Assembly: GCA_046349635.1 (NCBI GenBank)
Contig: JAXMBX010000066.1
Coordinates: 1 to 24,349, forward strand
From: JAXMBX01 sp046349635
Lineage (GTDB): Bacteria > Planctomycetota > Planctomycetia > Planctomycetales > Planctomycetaceae
Direction: 5' to 3'
DNA: 24,349 bases
The position numbers and the translations under genes are program-made. Under the pieces are notes generated by a model. The model ran no database searches, was not told the DNA's origin, and worked only from the letters and a program-made list of their open reading frames with translations. The stretch's first letter is position 1. Each line of letters starts with the position of its first letter. This document shows positions 8,026-16,721 of the stretch, in pieces.

Positions 8026-9609
8026 TTAGTAATAAAGCTGGAGGCGAGACCAGTAGGTGTTGCTGGCGGTCTGTTGGGCGCCGGTATTGGTGTTGTAGAC
8101 CACGGGAGTCGAGAACTGGGCATTTTCCCAGCAGAGAAAGAGCTTGAGGTGCTGTGTCGGGTACCAGGTCATGCCGACGTCGTTGGTGTACAGGCTGTTG
8201 GTCCACAGCGCGGCGTTGGCGATGCCACTTGAGAAGACGTTGTCACCGAGTTTCAGCGAGTTGAAACGATACGTCGCTTCCCAGGCCCCCCAGCCCCAGC
8301 AACCCCAGACGGGATTGAAGTCATTCAAAGGCTTCACGACGTTGCGCGCGGTCACGACTTCGCCCGTGAGGAAGTAACCCGCCTGGGCGTAATAACTCCA
8401 GATGTTAATATCCTGGTTGTTGCCGGCCTGGCTGTATTTCTGGTGTCCCCCCTGCAATTCACTGATGAACGAAAGTTGCTCGTGGTACAGGGCCACGTGA
8501 CCTGTCCAGAGGGAGTGCATTCCTTCTTCGCGGACGCCGTTGTTGAACGCCAGGAAAGGGATGCCGTTCACGCCGTTTCCGATCGTGGCGACGCTGGTCC
8601 GGAGAACAGCGGGAATGGGAGGCGCCTGGTTGGCATCACCGACGACCATGGAGCCGCCGATATTCAGATTCTGGAGCATGGCGCAGTCCCAGTCCTGGAA
8701 AGGACGGTAGTTCCCATAACTCATGATTTCCTTGGCGTCGTTCTGGTCAACATAGCCGTTGCGGGAGCCGTTGAACGTTCCGACGGCGTAGTCCACTTTC
8801 TTGTCGTAGACCGTTCCGTGGATCATGACGCCGATATCGCGGTTCATACCGAAGTTGTTGAAGAACAGCGAACGTTCCGGATTGATCAAACCTTGGATCG
8901 GTTCAGCGTAGAATTCGTACGTGAAGGGGGTCTTGTAACGCCCGACCTTGACTTGGAACTCGTCCCGGTAGTGGAAGTTGACGAAGGCATCAAGCAGGTT
9001 GACGTTGTCGAAACCGAACGCGAACGAGCCGAAGTATTCGATCTGCTTGGTGAGTTTCCCGCTCCAGATGAGCCATTCGCGGGGCATTTCGAAGGTGTCA
9101 TGGACGGGGAACTGGTTGTTCGTGCCGTAGAAGCGTCCGTCCACCTGGGTCAGGTTGTGGAACTGGAGGCTGAAGTCACTCTCTTTGGATTGAAACTGGA
9201 ATCCGGTTCCGTTGCCGAAGGCGGCCGACAGCGGAGTGCTCCATTTTCCGGGGGGCATGTCGGAGTAAGGAGGCGGCGGAGGCGCCGCGACGGCTCCGGG
9301 CGGAACAAACTCGGGACCATAACTCAAAAGCCGGAAGGGATCATCGTCATCCTGAGCCGCTTCAGGAGTTTCCTCGACGGAGGGAGGAGTGACGTTTTCA
9401 TCGGCATTCTGCCCACGCTCGATGGTTTCGTCAAAGCTTTCGTTGAGAACCGGCAGGATGTGTTCTTCGTCATCGGATTCACCATGACTCGCACGTGTGC
9501 GTGCAATAAGGTGATCCGCGGCGGAGAGATCGGCTGATTCGAAGGCAAACACTGACCCAAAGATGAGTGCGCTTGTACAAAGAGCCCGGCCCAAGCGGCG
9601 GCTTGTCAT
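8026..9609 (-). CDS. OprO/OprP-type porin with acidic, Pro-rich N-terminal linker
   Basis: 527 residues from the ATG at 9609, preceded by AGGAAGGG 7 bases upstream. A start at 9693 would place 28 extra residues before the signal peptide. The signal spans about residues 1-31 (core ALCTSALIFGSVFAF). Residues about 38-125 are an acidic then proline-rich linker (DDDDPF; APPPPPYSDMPPG). The barrel follows, with phosphate-selective porin O/P features (FEMPREWLIWSGKLTKQIEY; VGRYKTPFTYEFYAEPIQGL; FGMNRDIGVMIHG). It ends in LQLYY, an aromatic terminus fitting barrel insertion. It lies just upstream of the broken DUF1445 gene in the same direction, 97 bases away. This is a second member of the same porin family within 3 kb; solute unknown. 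Confidence 0.87.
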   Translation of the reverse strand: MTSRRLGRALCTSALIFGSVFAFESADLSAADHLIARTRASHGESDDEEHILPVLNESFDETIERGQNADENVTPPSVEETPEAAQDDDDPFRLLSYGPEFVPPGAVAAPPPPPYSDMPPGKWSTPLSAAFGNGTGFQFQSKESDFSLQFHNLTQVDGRFYGTNNQFPVHDTFEMPREWLIWSGKLTKQIEYFGSFAFGFDNVNLLDAFVNFHYRDEFQVKVGRYKTPFTYEFYAEPIQGLINPERSLFFNNFGMNRDIGVMIHGTVYDKKVDYAVGTFNGSRNGYVDQNDAKEIMSYGNYRPFQDWDCAMLQNLNIGGSMVVGDANQAPPIPAVLRTSVATIGNGVNGIPFLAFNNGVREEGMHSLWTGHVALYHEQLSFISELQGGHQKYSQAGNNQDINIWSYYAQAGYFLTGEVVTARNVVKPLNDFNPVWGCWGWGAWEATYRFNSLKLGDNVFSSGIANAALWTNSLYTNDVGMTWYPTQHLKLFLCWENAQFSTPVVYNTNTGAQQTASNTYWSRLQLYY

Positions 9610-10057
9610 TTCGATTCCCTTCCTGGGTCTGAAAGTGCCCATCCATGAGCAACTTGTGAGCACGGCATCTAGCCTTGTTTTCGTGGCGATCACTCCGCGT
9701 AGCGGGTGACTGCTCCACGAGCGGTATAAACGGAGGCACTTGCCGTCCTTACAGAAAAAGTATCGGTGAAATCCATAGAGTTCTGGGGAGTTTATCCCGT
9801 TTGTAATCCGTATGAGGGATGTGCTGTCTCCGGGCGAGAATCTAACGGCGAATTCTGCCGACCCGTTGTTGTGAGTGGGGAAAAAGAATTACCGATATTT
9901 TCGAAAGGTGCTGATGAGCAATCTTTCCATAGATTACCGAGATCCTGAGGGAGAATTCTTCGGGGGGCCAATGGTTCGCTTGCGAAGCGTGGAGTGAGGT
10001 TGCAGGATGAAGGTGGTCGGTTGATCCGTTGAAAACCTTGTGCGAGGCGGTGCCACC
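9610..10057. other. Divergent intergenic region (porin / mgtE)
   Basis: 448 bases between divergent starts, so promoters for both genes should be here; no hexamer pair close to consensus was found. Visible structures are an imperfect hairpin near 9690-9711 and a short CGCTT-GCG-AAGCG hairpin about 80 bases before the mgtE start. A 60-codon open frame (9766-9948) has no ribosome-binding site and is not called. No resemblance to an M-box magnesium riboswitch was recognised by eye. Confidence 0.4.
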
Positions 10058-11437
10058 ATGCTGGGAAAGCTTGCCCTCCCGGAAGTCCGGGAGATGATTG
10101 AAGAGCGGGATCTGGAAACGTTGGGGGAGGTCGCCAATACCTGGCTGGCGGCGGACCTGGCGGCTTTGATGACCGACCTGAGCGATGCGGAAGGGTTACT
10201 TTTTTTTCAGCAACTGAAACCTCCCCGACGGACGCAGACTTTTGAATACCTGGCGCTCGATTCGCAGTGCCACTTGCTGCAGGAGTTGCAGGATTCCGAA
10301 GCGGCCAGCGTGCTGGATGAGATGGCACCGGATGACCGGACGGCCCTCCTCGAAGAACTCCCCCCCGAGATGGGTCAACGGCTGTTGGACCTGCTCACTC
10401 CGGAACAGAAAGCGATTGCGCTCAACCTCCTCTCCTACCATGAGGGGAGCATCGCCCGGCTGATGACGCCGGATTTCATCGCTGTAGAAAAGACCTGGTC
10501 TGTAAAGCATGTGCTCGACCACGTCCGGACCCACGGGAAGGACAGCGAGACGCTGAATGTTATTTATATCATCGATGCCCAACACAAGTTGGTCGATGAT
10601 CTCCGCATCCGCGAACTGCTGGTGGCTCCGTTGCATGCCCATATCAGCGACCTGATGGACAACCGTTTCGTCGCATTGAAGACGACCGACGACAAGCGTA
10701 CGGCTGTGGACCTGTTCCGAAAATACGACCGGACGGCACTCCCCGTGGTGGATTTCTCTGGGAAACTGGTGGGAATCATCACGATCGACGATGTGATCGA
10801 CATCGCGGAAGAGTCCGCCACACGGGAAATGCAGAAGTTAGGCGGCTTGGAAGCGCTCGATGAGCCTTACGTGGCCACCCCCTTGATGACGATGGTCAAA
10901 AAGCGGGCCACCTGGCTCGTAATCCTGTTCCTGGGGGAACTGCTCACCGCGACGGCGATGGGATACTTCGAGGCGGAGATCGCGAAGGCTGTCGTCTTGG
11001 CGCTGTTCGTGCCGCTGATCATCTCCAGCGGTGGGAACTCCGGATCGCAGGCGGCGACGTTGATCGTCCGGGCGCTGGCGCTCGGCGAGATCAAGTTGCG
11101 GGACTGGAAGATGGTCCTGAAGCGGGAACTGGCCTCCGGGCTGATGCTGGGGCTGATCCTGGGGGCGATTGGCTTTCTGCGGATTGCGATCTGGTCTTCC
11201 TTCTCCAATATTTACGGACCGCACTGGGGCTTGATCGCTGCGACAGTTGCGGCGTCGCTGGTCGGAATTGTCCTGTGGGGAACCGTCGCGGGATCAATGC
11301 TCCCCTTGATCCTGAAGCGGTGCGGACTGGATCCGGCCGCCTCTTCGGCCCCCTTCGTGGCGACCCTGGTGGACGTCACCGGACTGATCATCTATTTCAG
11401 CATGGCGCTGATGATCTTGCGCGGGACGATGCTGTGA
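10058..11437 (+). CDS. mgtE: MgtE-type magnesium transporter
   Basis: 459 residues from the ATG at 10058, with GAGG 10 bases upstream; a GTG at 10040 is possible but overlaps that site. The layout is that of MgtE: an N-terminal helical domain (MgtE_N, residues about 1-125, with repeats such as EEL-PPE-Q--LL), a CBS pair (about 130-255, ending IITIDDVIDIAEE), a connecting helix, and five membrane helices from about residue 285. The pore signature SSGGNSGSQAATLI and the late-helix Asp in VATLVDVTGL, which lines the Mg2+ site in characterised MgtE, are both present. It imports Mg2+ across the inner membrane and is gated by Mg2+ bound at the cytosolic domains. It is convergent with the BFN gene, with 4 bases between stops. 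Confidence 0.95.
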   Translation: MLGKLALPEVREMIEERDLETLGEVANTWLAADLAALMTDLSDAEGLLFFQQLKPPRRTQTFEYLALDSQCHLLQELQDSEAASVLDEMAPDDRTALLEELPPEMGQRLLDLLTPEQKAIALNLLSYHEGSIARLMTPDFIAVEKTWSVKHVLDHVRTHGKDSETLNVIYIIDAQHKLVDDLRIRELLVAPLHAHISDLMDNRFVALKTTDDKRTAVDLFRKYDRTALPVVDFSGKLVGIITIDDVIDIAEESATREMQKLGGLEALDEPYVATPLMTMVKKRATWLVILFLGELLTATAMGYFEAEIAKAVVLALFVPLIISSGGNSGSQAATLIVRALALGEIKLRDWKMVLKRELASGLMLGLILGAIGFLRIAIWSSFSNIYGPHWGLIAATVAASLVGIVLWGTVAGSMLPLILKRCGLDPAASSAPFVATLVDVTGLIIYFSMALMILRGTML

Positions 11438-11441
11438 CCAC

Positions 11442-11840
11442 TCAGATCGCTTCGCTCAGGACGTCCTCCTCCACATAGATGGGGAGCGGCGGTGTGAACT
11501 GCACGGCCAGCGCAATCGCATCGCTGGGGCGGCTGTCCACGGCGACCAGTTCACCGTCCTGGCGGATCCGGATCTGGGCATAGTAAGTGTGCTCATGCAG
11601 GTTGTTGATCACGACGTCCTGGACTTCGGCCCCCAATTCCTCGATGACATTCTTCAACAGTCCATGGGTCAAAGGGCGGGGCGGGATTTCACCCTTCACG
11701 CGGCGGTCGATGCTGGTCGCTTCAAAAATGCCGATCAGGATCGGAAACGTACGATCCCCTTCGACCTCTTTCAGATACACGACCTGGTGGTCGCGAATGT
11801 CACTGATAATGATCCGCTGCAACTCCATCTGGACTAACAC
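11442..11840 (-). CDS. Bifunctional nuclease (BFN/DUF151) domain protein
   Basis: 132 residues from a GTG at 11840, with a GGGGG stretch about 8 bases upstream. The alternative ATG at 11828 has no ribosome-binding site and would remove only four residues (MLVQ). The whole protein is one BFN/DUF151 domain: YLKEVEGDRTFPILIGIFEA, the basic IDRRVKGE, RPLTHGLL, and the SRPSDAIALAV motif characteristic of the family. Members have been described as nucleases or stress and regulatory proteins; the activity here is unproven. A good promoter candidate lies about 50 bases upstream, so it is probably transcribed independently of valS. Confidence 0.9.
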   Translation of the reverse strand: MLVQMELQRIIISDIRDHQVVYLKEVEGDRTFPILIGIFEATSIDRRVKGEIPPRPLTHGLLKNVIEELGAEVQDVVINNLHEHTYYAQIRIRQDGELVAVDSRPSDAIALAVQFTPPLPIYVEEDVLSEAI

Positions 11841-11887
11841 GTCGATACCCCCGGACTCAGAAAAATGAGCAAGCGATGCACATGTCC

Positions 11888-11916
11888 ATTATCCGGAATG
11901 AAAACCGGCGAATCAA
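11888..11916 (-). promoter_or_regulatory. Sigma70-like promoter for the BFN gene
   Basis: On the minus strand TTGATT (11911-11916), a 17-base spacer, and GATAAT (11888-11893). This predicts a transcript start near 11881 and a leader of about 40 bases before the GTG at 11840. The spacer contains a CCGG...CCGG inverted repeat. Matches to consensus are 4 of 6 and 5 of 6. Confidence 0.5.
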
Positions 11917-11986
11917 GAAGTGGAACAGGCCAAGTTGCTTGTTCTCTCCCCTTGACAGAACACGTCTTGTCAGGAAAGCCGAATGT

Positions 11987-14911
11987 TTAATCCGCACTCA
12001 GCCCTTTGAGGATTTCCTCAACATTGGCGAGTTGCTTGGCGAGCCCGGCACGCGTGTCCTTGACCCCTTCGACGACGTCGGGGGGAGCCTTGGAAATAAA
12101 ACTTTCGTTGGCGAGTTTCTTGTCCTGGCCTTCGATCAGTTTCTGCAGCCGCTCCTTTTCCTTCTGCTGGCGGACCAGTTCCGCCTGGCGGTCGATGATC
12201 CCTTCCAGCGGGATAAAACCGTCCGCGTCACCGAGGGAGAAGTTCGCTGATCCCGCGGGACGGACGACTTCCAGGCCGGCGTGTTCGAGCATCGCCTTGG
12301 CGAGGTTGTCGAACTGGCTGGCAACCTGTTGCAGGTCCTGGGCGACCTCGGGCTGGCAACGAACGTGCAGCGTCAAGGGAACGCTGGAGGCGATGCCATA
12401 GACCGCGCGGATGTTGCGCACGGCGATAATCGTTTCCTGCAGCCGGTTGAAGCGGGTTTCGAGGGCGATGTCGCGGAGTTTGCGATCGGTCTCCGGCCAG
12501 GGGGCAATCATGGCACTCTCGACGGCCGGAACCGGATTCGGGTAGCCCCGTTCAGGAGCGATGTCTCGCAGCCGGGACCAGAGTTCTTCCGTGACGAATG
12601 GAACAAACGGTGCGAGGAGGCGAAGCAGGACATCCAGAACATGGACGAGGACGCGTTGCGCGACGGCCCGTTGTTCCGGATTACGCAAGCGGGGCTTGAG
12701 CATTTCCAGGTACCAGTCGCAGAACTCGTTCCAGGTGAAGTCCCGAATTGTGCGCGTGACGACGTCGAACTCGTACTTGTCGAGTCGGGAGGTCATCTCG
12801 ATGTTGACCGTCGCTAACCGACTGAGAATCCAGCGGTCTTCGAGCAGCAGTTCCTCCGGCTTCACCGGGGCAGGGGAGTAGCCTTCCAGGTTGAGCATCG
12901 CGAAACGGGCGGCGTTCCAGAACTTGTTGCAGAAGTTGCGGCCGTATTCGAAGCGTTCGCTGACGATCCGGGCGACGGGGGCACCGGCGTCCGGTTCGAA
13001 CCACGGGCTGGTGTACTGCGCTTCCTTCTTGCACTTGGGGCACTTCAGGCGGGGCTTGGCCCCTCCCGCGGGAATCGCTTTCTGGTGTTCCAGAGTTTGC
13101 GGAATCAATTCGCCGCAGTGAGGGCATTCGTAACCGACGGGGAGCCGGACGTCCTGGTTTTCCCCCGCAAGTGAGGCGAGGGTGAAACGGACGGCATCGG
13201 TGCCGTACTTGTCGATGAGGTCCATCGGATCAACGCCGTTCCCCTTGCTCTTGGACATCGTCTGGCCGAAGCCGTCCAGGATCTTGGGGTGGACGCAGAC
13301 GTTCTTGAAGGGGACGTCCCCCATGTTATACAGGCCGGTGATGACCATTCGCGCGACCCACAGGGTAATGATGTCGCGGCTGGTGATCAGGACATTGGTG
13401 GGATAGAAGTATTTGAGGTCGGCGTTCTGTTCCGGCCAGCCGAGTGTCGCGTGGGGCCAGAGGGCGGAACTGAACCAGGTGTCGAGCACATCGCCATCAC
13501 GCGTGAGTTTGTGCTGCGTGCCGAGCGCATCTTCGCCGAGGTCGGTTTCTGCGGAGATGAGCCAGGCCTTGTCTTCGGCATCGCGACGATAGTAGACATC
13601 CTTGCGCGCACCGAACGCCTGCTTGAGTTCGGCTTCGGTGCAGGTCGTGCAGTACCAGATGGGGATCTGGTGGCCCCACCACAGTTGGCGACTGATGCAC
13701 CAATCCCGCTTTTCCCCCAGCCAGTCCATGTACGAACGGGTGTAGCGACCAGGAAAGAAGCTGATCTTCTTGTCCCGGACCGCCTGCATGGCATTTTCGG
13801 CCAGCGTCTCCATCCGGACGAACCATTGATCGGAGAGATACGGTTCGACCGGGGTCTTCGAGCGGTCGCTATGCGCGAGCTGAATGTCCCGTTCCTCGAC
13901 GCTGACGAGATGGCCGAGCTTCTCCATTTCCTCGACAACCTGCTTGCGGGCCTCGTAGCGATCGAGACCGGCGAACTTGCCCCCTTCGCCGTTGATCGTC
14001 CCATCCGGGTTCAGGATGTTGATCATGGGGAGTTTCTGCCGCAGGCCGCAGGCGTAGTCATTGGGGTCGTGGGCGGGTGTGACTTTCACAACCCCGGTCC
14101 CCAGTTCCTTATCGACGAGGATCCCGTCGGTGACGATGGGGATTTCGCGACCGGTCAACGGCAGGCGGACTTTCTTGCCGTGGAGGTGGGCATAGCGTTC
14201 GTCGTCCGGATGGATGGCGACGGCGGTATCACCGAGCATGGTTTCAGGGCGCGTCGTGGAGAGCGCGATTTTCTCATCGCTCCCGACGACAGGGTAGGTG
14301 AAGGTCCAGAAGAAGCCTTTGATCGTTTCGTGGGTGACTTCGTCATCGGCGACTGCCGTCTGCAGGAAGGTATCCCAGTTGACGAGCCGCTTACCGCGGT
14401 AGATGAGATTGTCCCGGAAGAGGCGGAAAAAGGTCTGGCGGACGGCCCGCGAGCATGTGTCATCAAGGGTGAACCGAGTCCGTTCCCAGTCGCAACTCGC
14501 CCCCAGTTGTTTGAACTGGTTCAGAATGCGGGCTTCATACGCATCCTTCCATTTCCAGATCCGCTCGACGAGCGCTTCACGACCGATGTCGTGCCGGGTT
14601 TTGCCTTCCTCTTCGCGCATGCGGCGTTCCACGACCGCCTGGGTCGCAATGCCGGCGTGATCGCAGCCAGGCATCCACAGTGCCTCATACCCCTGCATCC
14701 GCCGCCAGCGGGTAATGACATCCTGCAGGGTGCCGTTCAACGCGTGCCCCATGTGCAGCGCGCCGGTGACATTCGGCGGAGGCATCATGATCGTGTGGGG
14801 CTGCTTCGCGGGGTCCGGCTCCGCGTGGAAATAGCCCTGGGCTTCCCAGAAGGCATACCATTTCTGCTGGGCTTCCTGGGGATTGTATTGCTTATCGAGA
14901 GCGGTACTCAT
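11987..14911 (-). CDS. valS: Valyl-tRNA synthetase with inserted zinc ribbon
   Basis: 974 residues from the ATG at 14911 (STALDKQYNPQEAQQKWYAFW is the usual ValS start region). The upstream open frame from 15040 runs through a repeat and is not coding. It charges tRNA-Val. The class I motifs are present: HMGH (residues 53-56) within PPPNVTGALHMGHAL, and MSKSK at 552-556. The editing (CP1) domain lies between them. After the catalytic core, residues about 590-655 form an insertion with two CxxC pairs (CPHC 596-599, CPKC 624-627), a probable zinc ribbon absent from the E. coli-type enzyme. The anticodon-binding domain follows (FCNKFWNAARFAML onward), then the C-terminal coiled-coil arm (about 905-974). 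No clear Shine-Dalgarno is seen. It lies 136 bases downstream of cimA. Confidence 0.96.
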   Translation of the reverse strand: MSTALDKQYNPQEAQQKWYAFWEAQGYFHAEPDPAKQPHTIMMPPPNVTGALHMGHALNGTLQDVITRWRRMQGYEALWMPGCDHAGIATQAVVERRMREEEGKTRHDIGREALVERIWKWKDAYEARILNQFKQLGASCDWERTRFTLDDTCSRAVRQTFFRLFRDNLIYRGKRLVNWDTFLQTAVADDEVTHETIKGFFWTFTYPVVGSDEKIALSTTRPETMLGDTAVAIHPDDERYAHLHGKKVRLPLTGREIPIVTDGILVDKELGTGVVKVTPAHDPNDYACGLRQKLPMINILNPDGTINGEGGKFAGLDRYEARKQVVEEMEKLGHLVSVEERDIQLAHSDRSKTPVEPYLSDQWFVRMETLAENAMQAVRDKKISFFPGRYTRSYMDWLGEKRDWCISRQLWWGHQIPIWYCTTCTEAELKQAFGARKDVYYRRDAEDKAWLISAETDLGEDALGTQHKLTRDGDVLDTWFSSALWPHATLGWPEQNADLKYFYPTNVLITSRDIITLWVARMVITGLYNMGDVPFKNVCVHPKILDGFGQTMSKSKGNGVDPMDLIDKYGTDAVRFTLASLAGENQDVRLPVGYECPHCGELIPQTLEHQKAIPAGGAKPRLKCPKCKKEAQYTSPWFEPDAGAPVARIVSERFEYGRNFCNKFWNAARFAMLNLEGYSPAPVKPEELLLEDRWILSRLATVNIEMTSRLDKYEFDVVTRTIRDFTWNEFCDWYLEMLKPRLRNPEQRAVAQRVLVHVLDVLLRLLAPFVPFVTEELWSRLRDIAPERGYPNPVPAVESAMIAPWPETDRKLRDIALETRFNRLQETIIAVRNIRAVYGIASSVPLTLHVRCQPEVAQDLQQVASQFDNLAKAMLEHAGLEVVRPAGSANFSLGDADGFIPLEGIIDRQAELVRQQKEKERLQKLIEGQDKKLANESFISKAPPDVVEGVKDTRAGLAKQLANVEEILKGLSAD

Positions 14912-14957
14912 ATTAGGAAATTCTGCGTGTGATGGATCAGTGATTCGACGTTGCATT

Positions 14958-15018
14958 GTGGGGCTTGTTCCCCCACTCATCCGGCCTGACGGCCACCTTC
15001 TCCCTCGGAGGAGAGAAG
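14958..15018. repeat. REP-like cluster of three hairpins between cimA and valS
   Basis: Three adjacent hairpins are visible. GTGGGG (14958-14963) pairs with CCCCAC (14971-14976). GGCC-TGAC-GGCC spans 14983-14994. CTTCTCCCT (14997-15005) pairs with AGGAGAGAAG (15009-15018) with one bulged A. The wording (ACTCATCCGGCC...GGCCACCTTCTCCC) resembles extragenic palindromic repeats I recall as dispersed in many GC-rich bacterial genomes; that resemblance is from memory and no second copy is in this window. Confidence 0.5.
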
Positions 15019-15019
15019 T

Positions 15020-15046
15020 AAAAAACGTCAGTGCAACCACGTCGTT
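15020..15046 (-). terminator. Possible intrinsic terminator after cimA
   Basis: Immediately after the cimA stop the minus strand can fold AACG...CGTT with an inner GTG-GTTG-CAC stem (one mismatch, one bulge), running into TTTTTT at 15025-15020. The stem is imperfect, so read-through into valS is plausible. Confidence 0.35.
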
Positions 15047-15047
15047 G

Positions 15048-16649
15048 CTACTTCGTGGCGGTGGCGGACGGCTTGATTTTTACGGCGGCGTCATCGTCCT
15101 TGAACAGTTTGTACTCGACGCTATCGACAAGTGCCAGCCAACTGGCTTCGATGACGTTTTCGCTGACCCCCACCGTGCTCCAGACATCTTTCTGGTCAGT
15201 GCTTTCGATGACGACCCGGACGCGGGCCGCCGTCCCTTCCGTGGAGTTGATCACCCGGACCTTGTAGTCCATCAGGTGCATCGCCGCGAGACTGGGGTAG
15301 TAGGGGTTCAGGGCTTTGCGGAGCGCCTTGTCGAGGGCATTCACCGGGCCGTCCCCTTCGCCGACGACGTGTTCCGTGTCCCCATCCACGCGGAGCTTCA
15401 CCGTGGCTTCGGTGACGGGATCGCCATTGTGATCCGCTTCGACATTCACACGGTAATGGACCCGCTCGAACTTGGGCTGATACTTGCCGCTGACCTTCCG
15501 GACGAGGAGATCGAACGAGGCTTCAGCAGCTTCGAACTGATACCCTTCGTTTTCAAGGTCTTGGACCCGTTCCAGGATTTTCGTCATCAAGGCCTGGTCG
15601 TTTTCCAACTGGTACTTGGTGGCCTTGGCCTGGATGTTCGACCGCCCGGAGAGTTCGCTCACGAGGATGCGGCGGGAGTTGCCGACAACCTCGGGGGAGA
15701 TGTGCTCATAGCTGTTCGAGATGCGGTTGACGGCGTGGACGTGCATCCCCCCCTTGTGGGCGAAAGCGCTCGAGCCGACGAACGCCTGGCCGGGGCGGAA
15801 GTTCATGTTGGCGATCTCATAAACGAAGCGGGAGAGTTCGGTCAGGTGATCGAGACCACCCGGCTTGAGGATTTCGTAGCCCTTCTTCTTGAGAGCGAGA
15901 TTGGCGGCGACGCTGATGAGATCGACATTCCCGCACCGTTCGCCGATGCCGTTGATCGTCCCCTGAACCTGCAGCGCGCCATGATCGACTGCCGCCAGGG
16001 AATTGGCGACGGCGAGTTCGCAGTCATTGTGGCAGTGGATGCCGACGGGGATGCCCAGGGCCGCCCGGGCCGCTTTGACCCCTTCGGCGATCCGCTCGGG
16101 GAGGCTGCCGCCGTTCGTGTCGCACAGGATCACCATCGACGCTCCCGCCGCTTCCGCTTCCTTGATCGTCTTCAGGGCGAATTCGGGATTGTGGGCGAAG
16201 CCGTCGAAGAAGTGTTCGGCGTCATACAAGACGTTCCGGCCGAGTGATTTCAGATAGGAGAGAGAATCCCGGATCATCGCCAGGTTTTCCGCTTCATCGA
16301 CGCGCAGGACTTCCAGGACATGCAGATCCCATGTCTTGCCGACAACGGTGATCGCCTTGGCCTGCGATTCTGCGAGCGCCTGCATGCCGGTATCTTCGGC
16401 GGCGGTGACCCCCTTGCGCCGGGTCATCCCGAAGGCGACGACAGTCGCATGGCTGAGAGGCAGCTCCCGGACTCGCTGGAAGTATTCGTAGTCCTTGGGA
16501 TTGGAGAGGGGATAGCCTCCTTCGATGTAATCGAAGCCCAGTTCATCCAGCTTGGACGTAATCTGCAGTTTGTCCTCCAAAGAGAAGTACACACCTTCTC
16601 CCTGGCTCCCATCCCGCAAAGTGGTGTCATACATCTGGATCCGGGTCAT
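15048..16649 (-). CDS. cimA: Citramalate synthase
   Basis: 533 residues from the ATG at 16649, with AGGA 9 bases upstream. The enzyme condenses pyruvate and acetyl-CoA to (R)-citramalate, the first step of the threonine-independent route to 2-oxobutyrate and isoleucine. The start YDTTLRDGSQGEGVYFSLED is typical of CimA: R12-D13 are the catalytic and metal residues of the isopropylmalate-synthase superfamily, and the EGV/FS wording separates CimA from LeuA. IHCHND supplies the metal-binding His pair, and FAHKGGMHVHAV the later conserved His. Residues about 400-515 are a LeuA-type C-terminal regulatory domain, in characterised relatives the site of end-product feedback. A 38-residue N-terminal extension (start 16763) is rejected because it would run through the attenuator. 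Isopropylmalate synthase activity cannot be wholly excluded. Confidence 0.9.
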   Translation of the reverse strand: MTRIQMYDTTLRDGSQGEGVYFSLEDKLQITSKLDELGFDYIEGGYPLSNPKDYEYFQRVRELPLSHATVVAFGMTRRKGVTAAEDTGMQALAESQAKAITVVGKTWDLHVLEVLRVDEAENLAMIRDSLSYLKSLGRNVLYDAEHFFDGFAHNPEFALKTIKEAEAAGASMVILCDTNGGSLPERIAEGVKAARAALGIPVGIHCHNDCELAVANSLAAVDHGALQVQGTINGIGERCGNVDLISVAANLALKKKGYEILKPGGLDHLTELSRFVYEIANMNFRPGQAFVGSSAFAHKGGMHVHAVNRISNSYEHISPEVVGNSRRILVSELSGRSNIQAKATKYQLENDQALMTKILERVQDLENEGYQFEAAEASFDLLVRKVSGKYQPKFERVHYRVNVEADHNGDPVTEATVKLRVDGDTEHVVGEGDGPVNALDKALRKALNPYYPSLAAMHLMDYKVRVINSTEGTAARVRVVIESTDQKDVWSTVGVSENVIEASWLALVDSVEYKLFKDDDAAVKIKPSATATK

Positions 16650-16691
16650 GATTTCATTCCTGCGTTGTGAGGTCGATCCCTTGAGGGCAAC

Positions 16692-16721
16692 AAAAAACCC
16701 CCAGGGTTGCGACCTGAGGGT
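16692..16721 (-). terminator. Intrinsic terminator in the cimA leader (attenuator)
   Basis: On the minus strand ACCCTCAGG (16721-16713), a 7-base loop TCGCAAC, and CCTGGGGGT (16705-16697) form a 9-bp stem with one U-G pair. It runs directly into a U-tract (T6 at 16692-16697, the first T being shared with the stem). It sits 43 bases before the cimA start and about 145 bases into the predicted transcript. It is therefore inside the cimA leader, downstream of the leader promoter and leader peptide. Confidence 0.85.

Noticed and set aside
9766..9948. 60-codon plus-strand open frame in the porin/mgtE gap
   Set aside because: No ribosome-binding site before its GTG, no recognisable domain, and ordinary length for chance in this region.
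10200..10207. T8 run inside mgtE as a possible slippage site
   Set aside because: The gene is intact in one frame and the run encodes Phe-Phe in an ordinary segment; no downstream alternative product is apparent.
11940..11975. TGACA...TGTCA inverted repeat after valS
   Set aside because: The stem is short with an internal mismatch and no U-tract; a regulatory box cannot be supported.
13289..14932. Long plus-strand open frames opposite valS, cimA and ftsK (also 14883-16247 and 17043-19094)
   Set aside because: They are antisense shadows of strongly recognised genes, a common effect of GC-rich codon usage; their translations show no domain.
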